A DNA stretch of 64,000 nucleotides from Zanthoxylum bungeanum (taxonomy: Eukaryota; Streptophyta; Magnoliopsida; Sapindales; Rutaceae): the NCBI GenBank assembly GCA_019454045.1, contig SKCR01021386.1, positions 153,893 through 217,892 on the forward strand, written 5' to 3'. The notes beneath the pieces are model-generated. The model was not told the DNA's origin and did not search any database. It was given only the letters and a program-made list of their open reading frames with translations. Numbering within the stretch: the stretch's first letter is position 1; each line of letters starts with the position of its first letter. Shown piece by piece: positions 21,800 through 34,108 of this stretch. A program made the translations under genes and the position numbers.

Positions 21800-22735
21800 C
21801 ATGATGGTGAATTGGGGAATGTTCCCGTCGACCGGACAAGATGAAGGCCAAGACAATCTTCAGCCTATTGGTCCTGAAGATGAGCCAGAAGGAGTTTTCA
21901 TGTTGTCTGGACCTGATGAAGGTTATGACAATGTCCAGCCTACTGGTCATGAAGAGGAACCAGAGGGAGTTTTCACGTTGTCTGTATCAGACGAATGTCA
22001 GGTCTCGAGTAGGGCTCGACATGAGCCAATAGGGAATGTTCCCGTCTACTGGACCAAATGAAGGCCAGGAAAATCTCCAGCCTACTGGTCCTGAAGAAGA
22101 ACTAAGGGGAGTTTTCATGTTGTCTGGACAAGACGAAGGTTCAGGTATTGAGTTGGGCTTGACATGAGTCAATGAGGAATGTTCCCGTTTACTGGACCAG
22201 ATGAAGGCCAGGATAATATCTAGCCTACTGGTTTTGAAGAGGAACCAGAGGGAGTTTTCATGTAGTCTGGACCAAACGAAGGTCCAGGTCTTGAGTTGGG
22301 CTCGACATGAGCCAATAGGGAATGTTCCCTTCTACTTGACCAGATGAAGGCCAGAACAATCTCAAGCTTACTGGTCCTAAAGAGGAACTAGTGGGAGTTT
22401 TCATGTAGTCTAGACCAGACGAAGGTCCAGGTCTTGAGTTGGGCTCGACGTGAGCCAATGAGAAATGTTCCTGTCTACTTGATTAGATGAAGGCCATGAC
22501 AATCTCCAGTCTACCGGTCCCGAAGAAGAACCAGTGAGAGTCTTCACGTCGTCTGGATTAAATGAAGATCCAGGTCTTGAACTGGGCTCGACATGAGCCA
22601 ATGAGGAATGTTCTCGTAGACTGGACCAGATGAAGCCCATGATAATCTCCAGCCTACTGGTCCTGAAGAGGAACTAGATGGAGTCTTCATGTCATCTGGA
22701 CCAGATGAATGTCCAGGTCTTGAGTTGTATGGCAT
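21800..22735. repeat. tandem array, unit about 144 bp, about six copies
   Basis: The landmark GAATGTTCCC recurs near 21819, 22034, 22177, 22319, 22463 and 22608, at spacings of about 142-144 bp after a first interval of about 215. Each unit holds GATGAAGGCCAGGACAATCT, CCTACTGGTCCTGAAGAGGA and GAGTTTTCATGTTGTCTGGA. A sub-unit of about 75 bp is visible in the first copies. Both strands stay open over long parts, the plus strand as 94 codons at 21780-22061. Confidence 0.85.
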
Positions 22736-22899
22736 TACCCGCGAGTTTCAAAACCACATATATGGTATGTAAATGAAGAGAAAATATTTATACATGTCAT
22801 CTGGAGAGCATGTAGGCTGGGATAGATGGTCTAATTAATATTTGAGGAAGACTATTCTTTTACCTTCCAGATTGTCCCCAATCTACTTGATCTTGTAAA

Positions 22900-24740
22900 G
22901 CTTCTAAACCGATCTCCACTTTATTAAACCCGATGAAGGTTAATGTTTGTCGTCATTCTGCTAGACTTGATGAAAGTCTAAAGGAGTCTACGAGACCTAA
23001 TAAAGGTCCAAGAGGTTATTGTCGATTGGTCCTAATGATGGTCCAGGAAGCTATTGTCTATTCAACTTAATGAAGTTCTAGGATGGTCTTCATTCCTCAG
23101 TCTACCAGACCTTATAAATGTCAAAGAGACTATGGTCGCCTAGACCTAATGAAGGTCCAAAAGTGTCCTCACTCCACTATACCTGATGAAGATACATATG
23201 AGTCTACACTCCACTTAACCTGGTGGAGGTACGCTGGAGCCTACAGTCGACCAGACTTAATAAAGATCCAAAAAAGACTTTATTCCACTATACCTGATGA
23301 AGATACATATGAGTCTACACTCCACCTAACTTGGTGGAGGTACGTGGGAGCCTACAGTCGACTGGACTTGATGAAGGTCCAAGAAAGTCTTCACTCCACT
23401 CCACCTGATGAAGTTATATGGTATTCCACACTCCATCTGACCTTATGGAGGTACCTGGGATTCTATAGTCGATTGGACCTGATGAAGGTCCAAGAAAGTT
23501 TTCACTCCACTATACCTAATGAAGTATACGTGAGTCTACACTGCACCTAACCTGATAGAGGTACGCGGGAATCTACAGTCGATTGGACATTCATAATCTT
23601 CACTCCACTATACTTGATGAAGATATATATGAGCCTACACTCCACCTAACTTGATGGAGGTACGCGGGAGTCTATAGTCGATTGGACCAAATAAAGGTCC
23701 AAGAAAGTGTCTCCACTATACCTGATGGCGGTATATGTAAGTCTACACTCCACCTAATCTGATTGAGGTATATGTGAGTCTACACTCCACCTAACCTGAT
23801 GGAGGTACGTATGAGTCTACAATTGATTAGACTTGATGAAAGTCCAAGAAATTCTTCAATCCACTATACCCGATAAAGGTATATGTGAGTCTACACTCCA
23901 TCTAACCTGATGGAGGTACGCGGGAGTCTACAGTCGATTGGACCTGATGAAGGTCCAATAAAGTCTTCACTCCACTATACCCGATGAAGGTATATGTGAG
24001 TCTACACTCCATCTAACCTGATGGAGGTACGCGGGAGTCTACAATCGATTGGACCTGATGAAGGTCCAAGAAAGTCTTCACTCCGCTATACCTGATGAAG
24101 GTATATGTGAGTCTACACTCTACCTAACTTGATGGAGGTACGCGAGAGTCTATAATCGATTGGACCTGATAAAGGTCGAAGAAAATGTTCACTCCACTAT
24201 ACCTGATGGAGGTATATGTGAGTCTACACTCCACCTAACTTGATGGAGGTACGAGGGAGTTTACAGTCGATTGGACCTGATGAAGGTCCAAGAAAGTCTT
24301 CACTCTTCATTCTACAATAGCTTGTAGAGGTAAACTAGACCCGATTAAGGTCCAATAGAGGTTGCGGTCAACTAGACCTGATAAAGACCCACGAGACTAC
24401 GGTTGACTGGACCCGATAAAGGTCTAAGTGGGTCTCCACTACTCAATCTATAAGATTTTATAGAGGTCGATTGGACCTGATTAAGGTCCATGAAACATCG
24501 GTCGAATGAACCGAATGAAGGTCCATTAAATTCTTTATTCTACTAGACTTGATGAAAGTCCATGAGACTACGGTTGACTTGACCCGATGAAGGTCCAAGT
24601 GGGTCTCCAATCCTCATTCTACAAGACCTGGTAAAGGTCAACTGGACCCGATTAAGGTCCATGAAACTTCAGTCGAATGAACCCAATGAAGGTCAATGAA
24701 ATTCTTCAATCTACTGGATATGATGAAGGATTTCCGATAT
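22900..24740. repeat. tandem array of 37-bp monomers in 111-bp higher-order units
   Basis: From about 23150 to 24300 the unit is 111 bp: the start of GATTGGACCTGATGAAGG recurs near 23936, 24047, 24158 and 24269. Each unit splits into three 37-bp monomers sharing GATGAAGGT-like cores, one starting ACTCCACTATACC, one ACTCCACCTAACC and one AGTCGATTGGACC. The flanks (22900-23150 and 24300-24740) have looser 35-37-bp monomers. A plus-strand frame of 155 codons (23083-23550) stays open through four units. Confidence 0.85.
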
Positions 24741-24799
24741 AGTATGGAGTTAATGGTAATCCATACATTCCATATAGAGAATGAGTAACAATCATTTCC

Positions 24800-25240
24800 C
24801 ATCGGTTGGAGAATATGACAAACCTTTCATGTAGTCTGGAGGAGATGACAAGTTTTTCATGTATTCTGGAGGAGATGACAAACCTTCTTGTAGTCTGAAA
24901 GAGATGACAAACCTTTCATGTAGTTTGGAGGAGATGACAAACCTTTCGTGTAGTCTGGAGGAGATGACAAACATTTCGTGTAGTTAGGAGGAGATGACTA
25001 ACATTTCATGTAGTCTGGAGGAGATGTCAATCCTTTCATGTAGTCTGGAGGAGATAACAAACCTTTCGTGTAGTTTGGAGGAGATTACAATCATTTCAAG
25101 TCACCTAGAGGAGATGATAATCCTCTTAATGTCGTCTGAAGAAGATGACATCACTTTCATGTTGTCTGAAGAAGATGACATCACTTTCATGTCGTATGAA
25201 GGAGATTGATATTCATCTATGTCGTCTGGAGAAGATAATC
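24800..25240. repeat. tandem array, 30-bp unit, about 13-15 copies
   Basis: GGAGGAGATGACAAACC plus TTTCATGTAGTCT repeats every 30 bp (for example at 24841, 24871 and, one base short, 24900), drifting toward GAAGAAGATGACATCAC at the right. From 25200 to 25560 longer variants keep the GTCGTCTGGAG core. The 30-bp unit equals 10 codons; on the minus strand it reads as repeats of SSPPDYMKGL-like peptides. There are no unique spacers. Confidence 0.85.
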
Positions 25241-25813
25241 ATCCACTCATGTCATATTTCATGTCGTCTGGAGTGGATGACATTCCGTCAATATAGAATG
25301 GAGAAAATGGTAATCTTTTCACATCCTCTAGAGGAGGTGACAATCCTTCCATATCTTCTGGAGTGGATGATATTCCATCATGTTGTCTGAAGAATATGAC
25401 AGTCTTCATATGTAGTGAGAGGTTCGTGATAATCATTCTACGTAGTATGGAGGAGACAATCAATTTTCCACTTCGTCTGGAGAAGATGACAGTCTTTATA
25501 TGTACTTTAAAGTTGATAGCAATTCATCCATGTCGCATGGAGAATAGGCCATCCTTCCACGTCATTGGGAGCTGATGATTTATAGGATATGAGTGTCTGA
25601 TGTTATCTCGGCTTGGCTTCTCTTTATTGGTAGTTTGACTCCATGTAGATTAGAGAGAATTGCTCTTTTGAATTCCTACGTTTCCTTTCGCATGGAAGAT
25701 GTGACTTATTGTGATCGGTCGGCTAGTGAAATATGGTGTTTTTTTTTGTTATTAAGTGGATGTCACCTGATGGCAGATTTTCGCTTTCCATATTGTTAAA
25801 TGCTTCTAAGAGA

Positions 25814-26016
25814 CTGGATTAGATGATAAGATTGTTGGGGTGACCCGTAGCCTCGCGCCTTTGGGAGGTTGAAGAATTATGCTCCAATTACTTCTGGAGA
25901 TTAATATTGGAACTTTGCATAGCTCGAATTTCCTCTTCCAATGATCGTAACCGTTCTTATAGAGCGACTAATTATGCGACCATAAGGTCTGGTGTTTGTT
26001 TGTTGCTTGAAGCCAT
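25814..26016 (-). pseudogene. gag start of minus-strand gypsy-like element, degenerate
   Basis: On the minus strand, about 60 bp after the PBS, an ATG at 26016 opens MASSNKQTPDLMVA followed by a stop. The same frame then reads ERLRSLEEEIRAMQSS, a charged helix typical of the first segment of Tat/Retand-type gag. Two stops interrupt it. Downstream on this strand the DNA passes into the tandem arrays and no protease or polymerase follows. Confidence 0.5.
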
Positions 26017-26075
26017 AAGCCCTTATGTTAGTAAGGATCGTATATTGGGGGATCTTTGCTGCTATAAATCGCTAA

Positions 26076-26094
26076 GGCCCCACAGTGGGCGCCG
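26076..26094 (-). promoter_or_regulatory. primer-binding site, minus-strand gypsy-like element
   Basis: On the minus strand CGGCGCCCACTGTGGGGCC lies 3 bp inside the LTR edge at 26098. It differs only slightly from the TGGCGCCCACCGTGGGGC primer site well known in plant Tat-lineage Ty3/gypsy elements. This fixes the orientation: 5' LTR at 26098-26744, body to the left. Confidence 0.65.
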
Positions 26095-26097
26095 AAT

Positions 26098-26744
26098 TGT
26101 AGAGGCTCATTTTCGCCCGAGGTCCACAATCGATTATTTATAGTATGGGGGCATTAGCGATCCTGCAAAAAAAAAATTAGAATGAGAGGGGAGTACTGCC
26201 CACCGATGTGGTGGGTGCCGTAGGCACTCCGACGCCCAAGTCAGTAGTGGAGATGAGCTGTAAATACAATAGGAGTAAGCGCAAGGTCAGAGATTACTTT
26301 GATACCCATAGATTGCCGTGATGGCGATAGGTCCGAAGTTCAGAGGATTCTGGAGAGAATATGACTAAGCTGTGAGTTGTAATGCCTGAGTCATCATCTC
26401 TTCTGGATTATGGTTCCTTTTATAGGTTATCAAAGGTTGGACTCATAAATGTATTAATTGATATACGTTTTGGGTGCTTGTAACGGTTCAGCCATTTAGT
26501 CACGTAGGATGCATCTTGTAGCGATTAAGCCATTTAATTCATGTAGGATGCGTTTCTCTTTGGTTGGACAGCTGGCAAATCAAGAGGTTGATCTTTCTTT
26601 AAATAAGGGCCTGATAAGCTGATTGGGCCAAGCTTTGGCCAAGTCTTGTTTGGTTCCTATTTGGTGGGAGGTTTTGGGTTGTATCTGACTTGGGGCCTGA
26701 AGTGAAATGTCGGAAATATCCTTAGCCCAAATTTGGCCCGAACA
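26098..26744 (-). mobile_element. probable 5' LTR of minus-strand gypsy-like element
   Basis: On the plus strand it starts TGTAGAGGCTC and a plausible end is CCCGAACA at 26744, giving about 647 bp. The first 125 bp recur at 19007. The right edge is inferred from TG...CA and weak flank similarity (AGAAC versus GAAAC), so it may be off. With the PBS and gag start it makes 19007-26744 a candidate large retrotransposon derivative lacking pol. Confidence 0.5.
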
Positions 26745-27204
26745 GAAACCATTTATATTTGAGAGTATATCTGAGTCATTTGAAACTCTTACAACTATAT
26801 CACAATATATAAGTACTATCTGGTCTTTATTAATTTCATATAAGGTTTCGAGTTAAACTCGAAATTCCTAAAAATTAGGATGATCTAACTTTTAGATCTA
26901 CAATACATGAATAAAATTAAGAAATTATCATACTTTTTAAATAAATAATTATAATAAAAAATATCATATTACATAAATAATAAAATATTCATACAAAAGT
27001 GAATGAAATTCGATCACCATTTCCAACAACTTTTACCTATTCAAGAACGAAATCATGATATCTGTCAGGAACAGTACCATTACTTATATATATAATATTA
27101 CAAAAATGCTTGATGGACACGCCCGATTTCATACTCGAATAGGCAAAATTTGTGTTACACCATAAAAAATTAAATCTTAATCTGTGTCGGAAAAAATATA
27201 ATTA

Positions 27205-27259
<55 letters not shown>

Positions 27260-27290
27260 GTAAAAATGTTACTCTATCTGATGTACACGT
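26745..27290. other. AT-rich spacer with (TA)n microsatellite
   Basis: No gene is seen. A (TA)n run occupies about 27207-27253. The flank at 27283-27290 (GTACACGT) is the decayed target site of the following MITE. Confidence 0.6.
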
Positions 27291-27828
27291 TAGGGGTGAG
27301 CAAAATCATTTTCGCTTCTGATTCCACTTAGAACCATAACCTATCCGGAAAAAATTGGTTTCTAACTATTCGGAAACGGAACCTACTATATTAGATTAGC
27401 ACTCTATTTATTGGTTTCGATTCGGTTCCGGATTACCCTGTTTTGACAATGAAAAGAATATATATTAGTTTTTCAACTCTCTATTGTGCAAAAATATATG
27501 TAAGCTTGTGAGATTTTATAAATTAAAAGTTAATATGAATAAATTTAGCACAATTATTTGATAATAATTTAAATTTAAAACAAATTGTTCCAAATAAATC
27601 ACAAATTCTAAGTTAATTTAATATTAATTCGATTACATATTTTCTGTTCTAAAAATTCGATTTTCTGGTCCATTTCCAGTTCTAAATATTGAAAAATCAA
27701 AACCGACTCGGAAAAATTCGATTTCTAACTATTAGGAACCGGAACCTATCCTAATTTAACCAATTCTTATTCCAAAATCAAATTTTCAAAGTACTTTTCG
27801 ATAAATCTGAAACCGTTGTTCACTCATA
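27291..27828. mobile_element. hAT-type MITE, 538 bp
   Basis: It begins TAGGGGTGAGCAAAATC and ends GTTGTTCACTCATA, an imperfect TIR (TAGGGGTGAGCAA versus TATGAGTGAACAA). The 8-bp flanks GTACACGT and GCACACTC agree at only five positions, so the copy is old. It has the same length as the 15763 element but different internal repeats (GGAACCGGAACC-like). Confidence 0.65.
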
Positions 27829-28537
27829 GCACACTCCCAATATTATTCATGAACAGATAAAATTATGCTATGGCGTAAAACTTTTATCTATTCGAGAATG
27901 AAATCAAGATCTGCATAGGGAAGAGTACCATTACTCATAATATTGTGATTTTTGAGTTTTTTTTTTCACGTGTCCTGAGTGTTTTGTTTCACTAGTGAAA
28001 AAAAGTCATCTTGTAAAATGAAGCCCCGAATTATATTCTTTGGCTTCAGGAAAGAGCAGTGCTCAAGAAAAATGGCCGGCTTTCCCATCACTTATTGACA
28101 ATGGGGTGACTGTCATAACTAAATTTCAACATTAATTTAAAAGGAAAAAGGAATTGAAGGAAAAGACAACATACAAACAGTTCATAAATATCGATCTTAC
28201 CAAATTGAAAAAAATAGAGGAAAAAAAGAAGTAAAGAGAGAACATACAGACAAAATCTATCACAATCTTTATATTCTACAATTACACTCCATCATAAAAA
28301 AATAAAAATAAATAAATAAACAGATTCAAAGACCCGGCAAATCCCAAATCTGAAGAATTCATGACGTTGATTCAAATTTTTTATGAATTGGAATTAATTT
28401 TACCAAAAAGATATGCATAGAATGTGTAATAAATTCTTTTTTAAAAAATAATCTTAAGAAGAAAATCAATTTTTAAAAAAAATTATATCATGTTTAATAA
28501 CTTCAAATGCTGACATGAACATGAAGTCATAAACTAT
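27829..28537. other. spacer without recognisable gene
   Basis: Nothing coding is seen. GAACAGATAAAATTATG near 27850 echoes short motifs at 27060, suggesting one old repeat split by the MITE. The rest is A-rich. Confidence 0.5.
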
Positions 28538-28545
28538 ATCGAGCT

Positions 28546-29224
28546 AGAACCGGCCAAGGTTCCGATTCCGAATCGGAACCGAACCAGTTCCGGAACCATC
28601 CGAAATTGTATTTGACCGGTTCGGTTAGGGTTCTGACCCTAATCGAACCAGTTGGAACCACTGGAATTGAACGGTTTCAGCGGTTCCAACCGAAACCGTA
28701 AGGTTCCGCTAGGGTTCCAACCCCCAACGGCTCTCTACCCCAACGGTAAACAAAAAAAAAATTGGGGATTTCCTAAATTACCCTAGTAACATTAATAAAA
28801 CGGCTAATTTTATGGGCATTTTAGGTATCACAAAAATATTCTAAAAATGTATAAATATGGGTAATTTTTTATTATTTCAACATACCAATTTCTCAATTCT
28901 CAATTCTCTCAAACTCCTACAATTCTCTCATTCTCAATTCGCTCATGCTCAATTTTCAAAGACACAAATTTTATTTGTAATTTAATGTAATTATGTAAGT
29001 TTATTATATAAATTCAAATTCATAATTTTAAATTAAATTAATTTTTCAATCTCAATTTTTTATTTTAAAAAAAGTTAAAAACAAAAAAACAAAATGGAAT
29101 AAGAATCGGAACCGAAATCGAAATCGAACGGTTCTAAGTGTGGAACCGGAATTAACCGATTCGGTTCATGTTCCACACTCGTGGAATTGGGAACGAACTG
29201 AACCGGACCGCCGGGCAGGTCTAC
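28546..29224. mobile_element. hAT-type MITE, 679 bp, upstream of the H+-ATPase gene
   Basis: It is flanked by exact 8-bp repeats ATCGAGCT (28538-28545 and 29225-29232). The ends are full of GGAACCG-type repeats, with termini AGAACCGGCC and GTAGACCTGCC (reverse complement). The right edge is only about 280 bp from the H+-ATPase start codon, so it sits in the former promoter. Confidence 0.75.
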
Positions 29225-32200
29225 ATCGAGCTGCTTGTTTTTTTTTTTTTTTGCCACGCCAACTGACAAATTTTTACGTAATAGAGCTGCCAGTTTAAAA
29301 TTTAAAACCAACCCATCAACCAAATATTATATGTCTCTCTATAGAAACAGAGATATTTTCTCCAAGGTGAAATGCAAAAAAGAATTCTCTATGTGTGTGT
29401 ATATATATTATTTCCATCATTTTTTTTTTCAGTGATTTTGTTTTGATATGATTGTTTAATAAGTTTTTTAGAATCTTGAAAGAAGTGAGTTGATTGAGAG
29501 AAACAATGGAGGCAGTGTTGAATGAAGAAGTGGATTTGGTACTGAAACAGATTTTGTCATCTCTGTTTTTGATTTTTCATGTGTTTTGTTTTTTGGTTTA
29601 CTGTCTTCAAGAAATTTTGCTTTCTGGGTATTTTGTTTTGCAATGAATTTGAGGTTTTGGTTGCAGGAAAACGTGTCCATGCAACATGTTTTTGAGACTT
29701 TGAAGTGCAATAAAGAAGGTCTGACAACAGAGGATTCTGAACAGAGGCTTGCAATATTTGGCTACAACAACCTTGAGGAAAAACAAGTACTTTATCATTT
29801 CTTTTTTCGCTTTCTATTTGGAAATTTTTTATTTAAAAATAATAATTTTTTTTTTCTTGAGTGATTATATTTATATTACATTTTGTTTTTGCAGGAGAGT
29901 AAAATTCTGAAGTTTCTGGGGTTTATGTGGAATCCTCTTTCATGGATCATGGAAGCTGCTGCTATAGTGGCTCTTGTACTTCCAATTGTAGGAGTGAGTA
30001 TTGAGTATTTATTTATTATAATAACTTGGAGACATTTGGTATTGTTTCTCAAATCATGTTTTCCAAATTTGTTTTAGGAAAACAAAAATAGTGCTTTATC
30101 ATTTGATATTTTTGGTATTGAAAGTATGTCAAATTGAAAACAGTAAAAAAAAAAAAAAATATTTGATAATTTATATGAATATGTGTTCGATATTAATTTT
30201 ATGAATTTCTTTTCCATTTTTTGTACAAATACGAATAGTATAATATCAATTTTGTTCTCTTTTTTGTATAAACATATTTGTTCGTACAACATATTAAGGA
30301 CTATTACCTGTAGGCTGTAATTATATAATTAACTGGTAATATTCATTTTAAATTTATATATTATTTACTTAGAATATTGATTTATTTTAGAGAATTTAAA
30401 ATTAATTTGTAAAATTTACTATATTCTACATGCAACCGTAATCAATATAAGTGTGATTAAAAAAACAAAAGTTGTGAAGAACTTCATTGTTGCAGGGTAA
30501 ACCTCCTGGCTGGCAAAATTTTGTTGGGATCACATCACTGCTTCTTATAAATTCAACAGTTTGTTTCATCGCGGAAAACAATGCAGGTGATGCTGCTGCA
30601 GCTCTCATGGCTCGTCTTGCTCCTACAGCTAAGGTACTGAATTCACTTCATTATGATTTTATTGTTGAGTTAGTGCACAGCTAAGTTTATCAAGTTCATA
30701 TCAACTTAATTGAAGCATATTTTTTTAATCCAATCAATACTGTTACGTCACGTTATCATTATATTATTTCAGGTCCTTCGAGATGGTAATTGGAAGGAGG
30801 AGGATGCATCAATTCTTGTCCCTGGTGATGTCATTAGTGTTAAGCTTGGTGACATTATCCCTGCAGATGCTCGTCTCCTCGAAGGCGATCCGTTAAAAAT
30901 TGATCAGGTGAGCTTTTGCAACCTTTGTATGCTTGATTGATTTGGTAAAGTTGATCTGTTTGATTCAAATTCTTTTGTAAATTGCAGTCTGTTCTTACAG
31001 GTGAGTCTCTTCCCGTGACAAAGGGTCCTGATGACAGCGTATATGCAGGCTCTACGTGTAAACAGGGGGAGATTAAAGCTGTGGTTATTGCCACCGGTGT
31101 TCGTACCTTCATTGGAAAAGCTGCACACCTTGTAGATGCCACAAATCAAGTGAGTCACTTTCAGAAGGTAAGAAAATAAAAATGCACATTCCTTCAGACT
31201 TGTTTTTATGTTTAATATGAATATTACTATTATTCACCAAACCCTTTGGGCTTGGTTTCAGGTCTTGACTCATGTTGGGAAATGCTGTATGTCTTCAATT
31301 GCGTTGGGGATTATAATGGAGATCATTTTCATGTCATTTCAACACAGGAAATACCGTACAATAATTGATAATTTACTGGTTCTTCTTATGGAGGAATTCC
31401 GATTGCCATGCCTACGGTTTTAACAATCACAGTGGCGACTGGTTCCCATCGCTTGTCTCTGCAGGTTGGCGCTAGTCGTTATTATTGAAATGCCATTACT
31501 TTAAGTGGTCATTGGTTGATGGTTGTTAGCATTTATGGGCCGTTTACTGCAGGGAGCTGTTGCAAAGAGAATGACAGCAATAATAGATATGGCAGGCATG
31601 GATGTACTTTGCTGTGACAAAACTGGAACTCTAACTTTGAACAAACTAATAGTTGACAAGTATCTAATTGAGGTTGGTTCAAGTTTCGCTCATTTTGTGG
31701 GTTCACTTTACTTTCTGAATTGTAATGCGTAATTCAACATTTTTCCTGGATTATTGTTCAGATCTTTGATAAAGGAGTGGATAAAGATACTGTTGTTCTG
31801 ATGGCAGCTCGAGCCTCCCAAGTGGAAAACCAGGATGCAGTAGATGAAGCTATAGTGGGAACGCTGATTGATCCAAAGGAGGTATATGCACTGATACTAG
31901 AGTTTCGTATATACAGTTTTATCTAGTTAAAGTTCAGCTGCTGTTGCGGAACTTTTGCACTCATCAAAAGCAACTTTGAGAGTGAAAGGATTTTATCACA
32001 ATTTTTTGACATAGCTTTCTTTGCTTTTGACAATAAACAAGGCAAGAGCTAATATCCAGGAAGTTCACTTCCTTCCATTCGACCCTACGTATAAGCGAAC
32101 AGCTCTGACATATATTGACAGTGAAGGTAAAATGCATAGGGTCAGCAAAGGTGCTCCGGAGCAGGTACGCTCATCAATCAGCAACTAATACCATGTTCTA

Positions 32201-34069
32201 GCATTCTGGAATCCATTTGATGTAATTTTTGCTTCTAATTTGATTTTCAGATTTTAAATATGGTACACAACAAATCAGAGATAGAACGCAGAGTCAATGA
32301 TGTGATTGATAAGTTTGCAGAACGAGGATTACGATCTCTTGCAGTGGCATACCAGGTATATGAATTACCCCTGTTATTGTTCTAGGTCCTATATTCAAAT
32401 CACTTTAGCAGTTCATTATTTCTATTGAAATTCGTATTAAAAAAGGCCAAGTTTAATAAATTGGTTTCAGGAAGTTCCTGATGGAAGAAAGGAGGGCTCA
32501 GGAGGCCCATGGAAATTTATAGGAATCATTCCTTTTTTGATCCTCCTAGACACGACAGTGCAGAAACAATAAAAAGCGCATTGAAGCTTGGGGTGAACGT
32601 AAAAATGATCACAGGTGCTTCACTCATTTGCTCTATTGTGTCTCTTAGTCAGTGCGTGTTTAGGCATCTTTTGTGACTAAAGAAATTTGGGTGCTCCTAC
32701 TTTCGCTTAATCCTTCTGTTTGAAAATGCTTGTGACTTATCCCTCTCTGTCAGGTGATCAACTTGCAGTAGCGAAGGAAACGGGACGCCGTCTTGGAATG
32801 GGAACTAACATGCATCCTTCATCAGCCTTATTAGATCGGAACAGCAATGAGTCAATAGTTGCTTTCCCAGTTGATGAGCTGATTGAGAAAGCTGATGGGT
32901 TTGCTGGTGTTTTCCCTGGTAGGAAGCTTGATCTCCTTGTTTATGATGAATAGTCATCCATTGACTGATGAATCACAAAGCAAGTGGTTTATAGCTTTTT
33001 ATTGTAGTTGATGTATTCATAATTATATACCTATTTATTTGTTTTTTTATCATAGCATATTTCTTCTCCTTTCCTTGCTTTCTGTACAGCACACAAGTAT
33101 GAGATTGTGAATCATTTGCAAGCTAGGAAACATGTATGTGGAATGATTGGTAATGGAGTCAATGATGCTCCCGCTCTCAAGAAAGCGGATATTGGCATAG
33201 CTGTTGCTGATGCAACTGATGCAGCTCGTAGTGCTGCCGATATTGTCCTGACAGAGCCCGGCCTTAATGTTATCATTAACGCTGTTCTTTATAGTCGGGC
33301 AATATTCCAGAGGATGAAAAATTACACGGTGAGCATTGGTTTTTCCTTGGATGGTATTTGTGGGAGGGAATCCTATCTAATTCAAGTTTCTGAACAGCTA
33401 TGAACACTGTTTACTTGAATTAGTCGATTTCTTTCTTGTTCTTTCCCCACTTTTTGATGCTTAGTCGATTTCTTTCTTGTCGCAGATATATGCAGTCTCC
33501 ATTACCATCCATATTGGTGTAAGTTAATTGCTGCTTGTTTGAGATACTGTATAGGAAAATGTTTGTCTTGACAAAATGTAGCTTGTATGTCTCAGCTTGG
33601 TTGTCTTGACAAAAAGTAGCTTGTATATCTCAGCTTGGCATACTGACTCTCTCTTGGTGACAGTTTGCTTTCAGGCTACTGGCTGGCTTTTGGAAGTTTG
33701 ATTTCCCACCTGTCATGGTGCTGATTATTGCCATACTTAATGATGGTTTGTATTTCCTTTATGCAGCAAGCATACGAATTGTTCGTATTGTTTCATCCTG
33801 ATTTAATACATGGTCTGCCAGGTGCCATTATTCTGACAATATCAAAGGATAGAGTGAAACCATCTCCTCAGCCAGAATCATGGAAGTCGGCCAAGATCTT
33901 CAAAACTGGAATCCCTCTTGGCGGTTACTTAGCAGCGACGACAGTGATTTTCTTCTGGGCAGCATACAGGACAGATTTCTTTCCAGTAATGCAATTTTTC
34001 CAATGCTATCATGTCACCAATCCTATTTGCAACATATGCTTAATTCTTACCTTGGACTGAAACTCAGTA

Positions 34070-34074
<5 letters not shown>

Positions 34075-34106
<32 letters not shown>
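34075..34106. repeat. (AT)n microsatellite in H+-ATPase intron 17
   Basis: About 15 AT dinucleotides lie just before the acceptor TATATCCAG of exon 18. No effect on the splice site is visible. Confidence 0.8.

Positions 34107-34108
<2 letters not shown>

Noticed and set aside
24800..25240. Regular 30-bp repeats resembling a CRISPR array
   Set aside because: Units are directly adjacent with no unique spacers, and the surroundings are plant retrotransposon DNA.
26279..26500. Possible continuation of the left LTR at 19131-19650
   Set aside because: No similarity to 26223-26744 was found beyond the first 124 bp.
33746..33821. Extra H+-ATPase exon using the acceptor at TTTATGCAG (about 33769)
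   Set aside because: The acceptor at 33821 keeps the frame and the conserved ISKDRV block; the earlier one adds unrelated residues.
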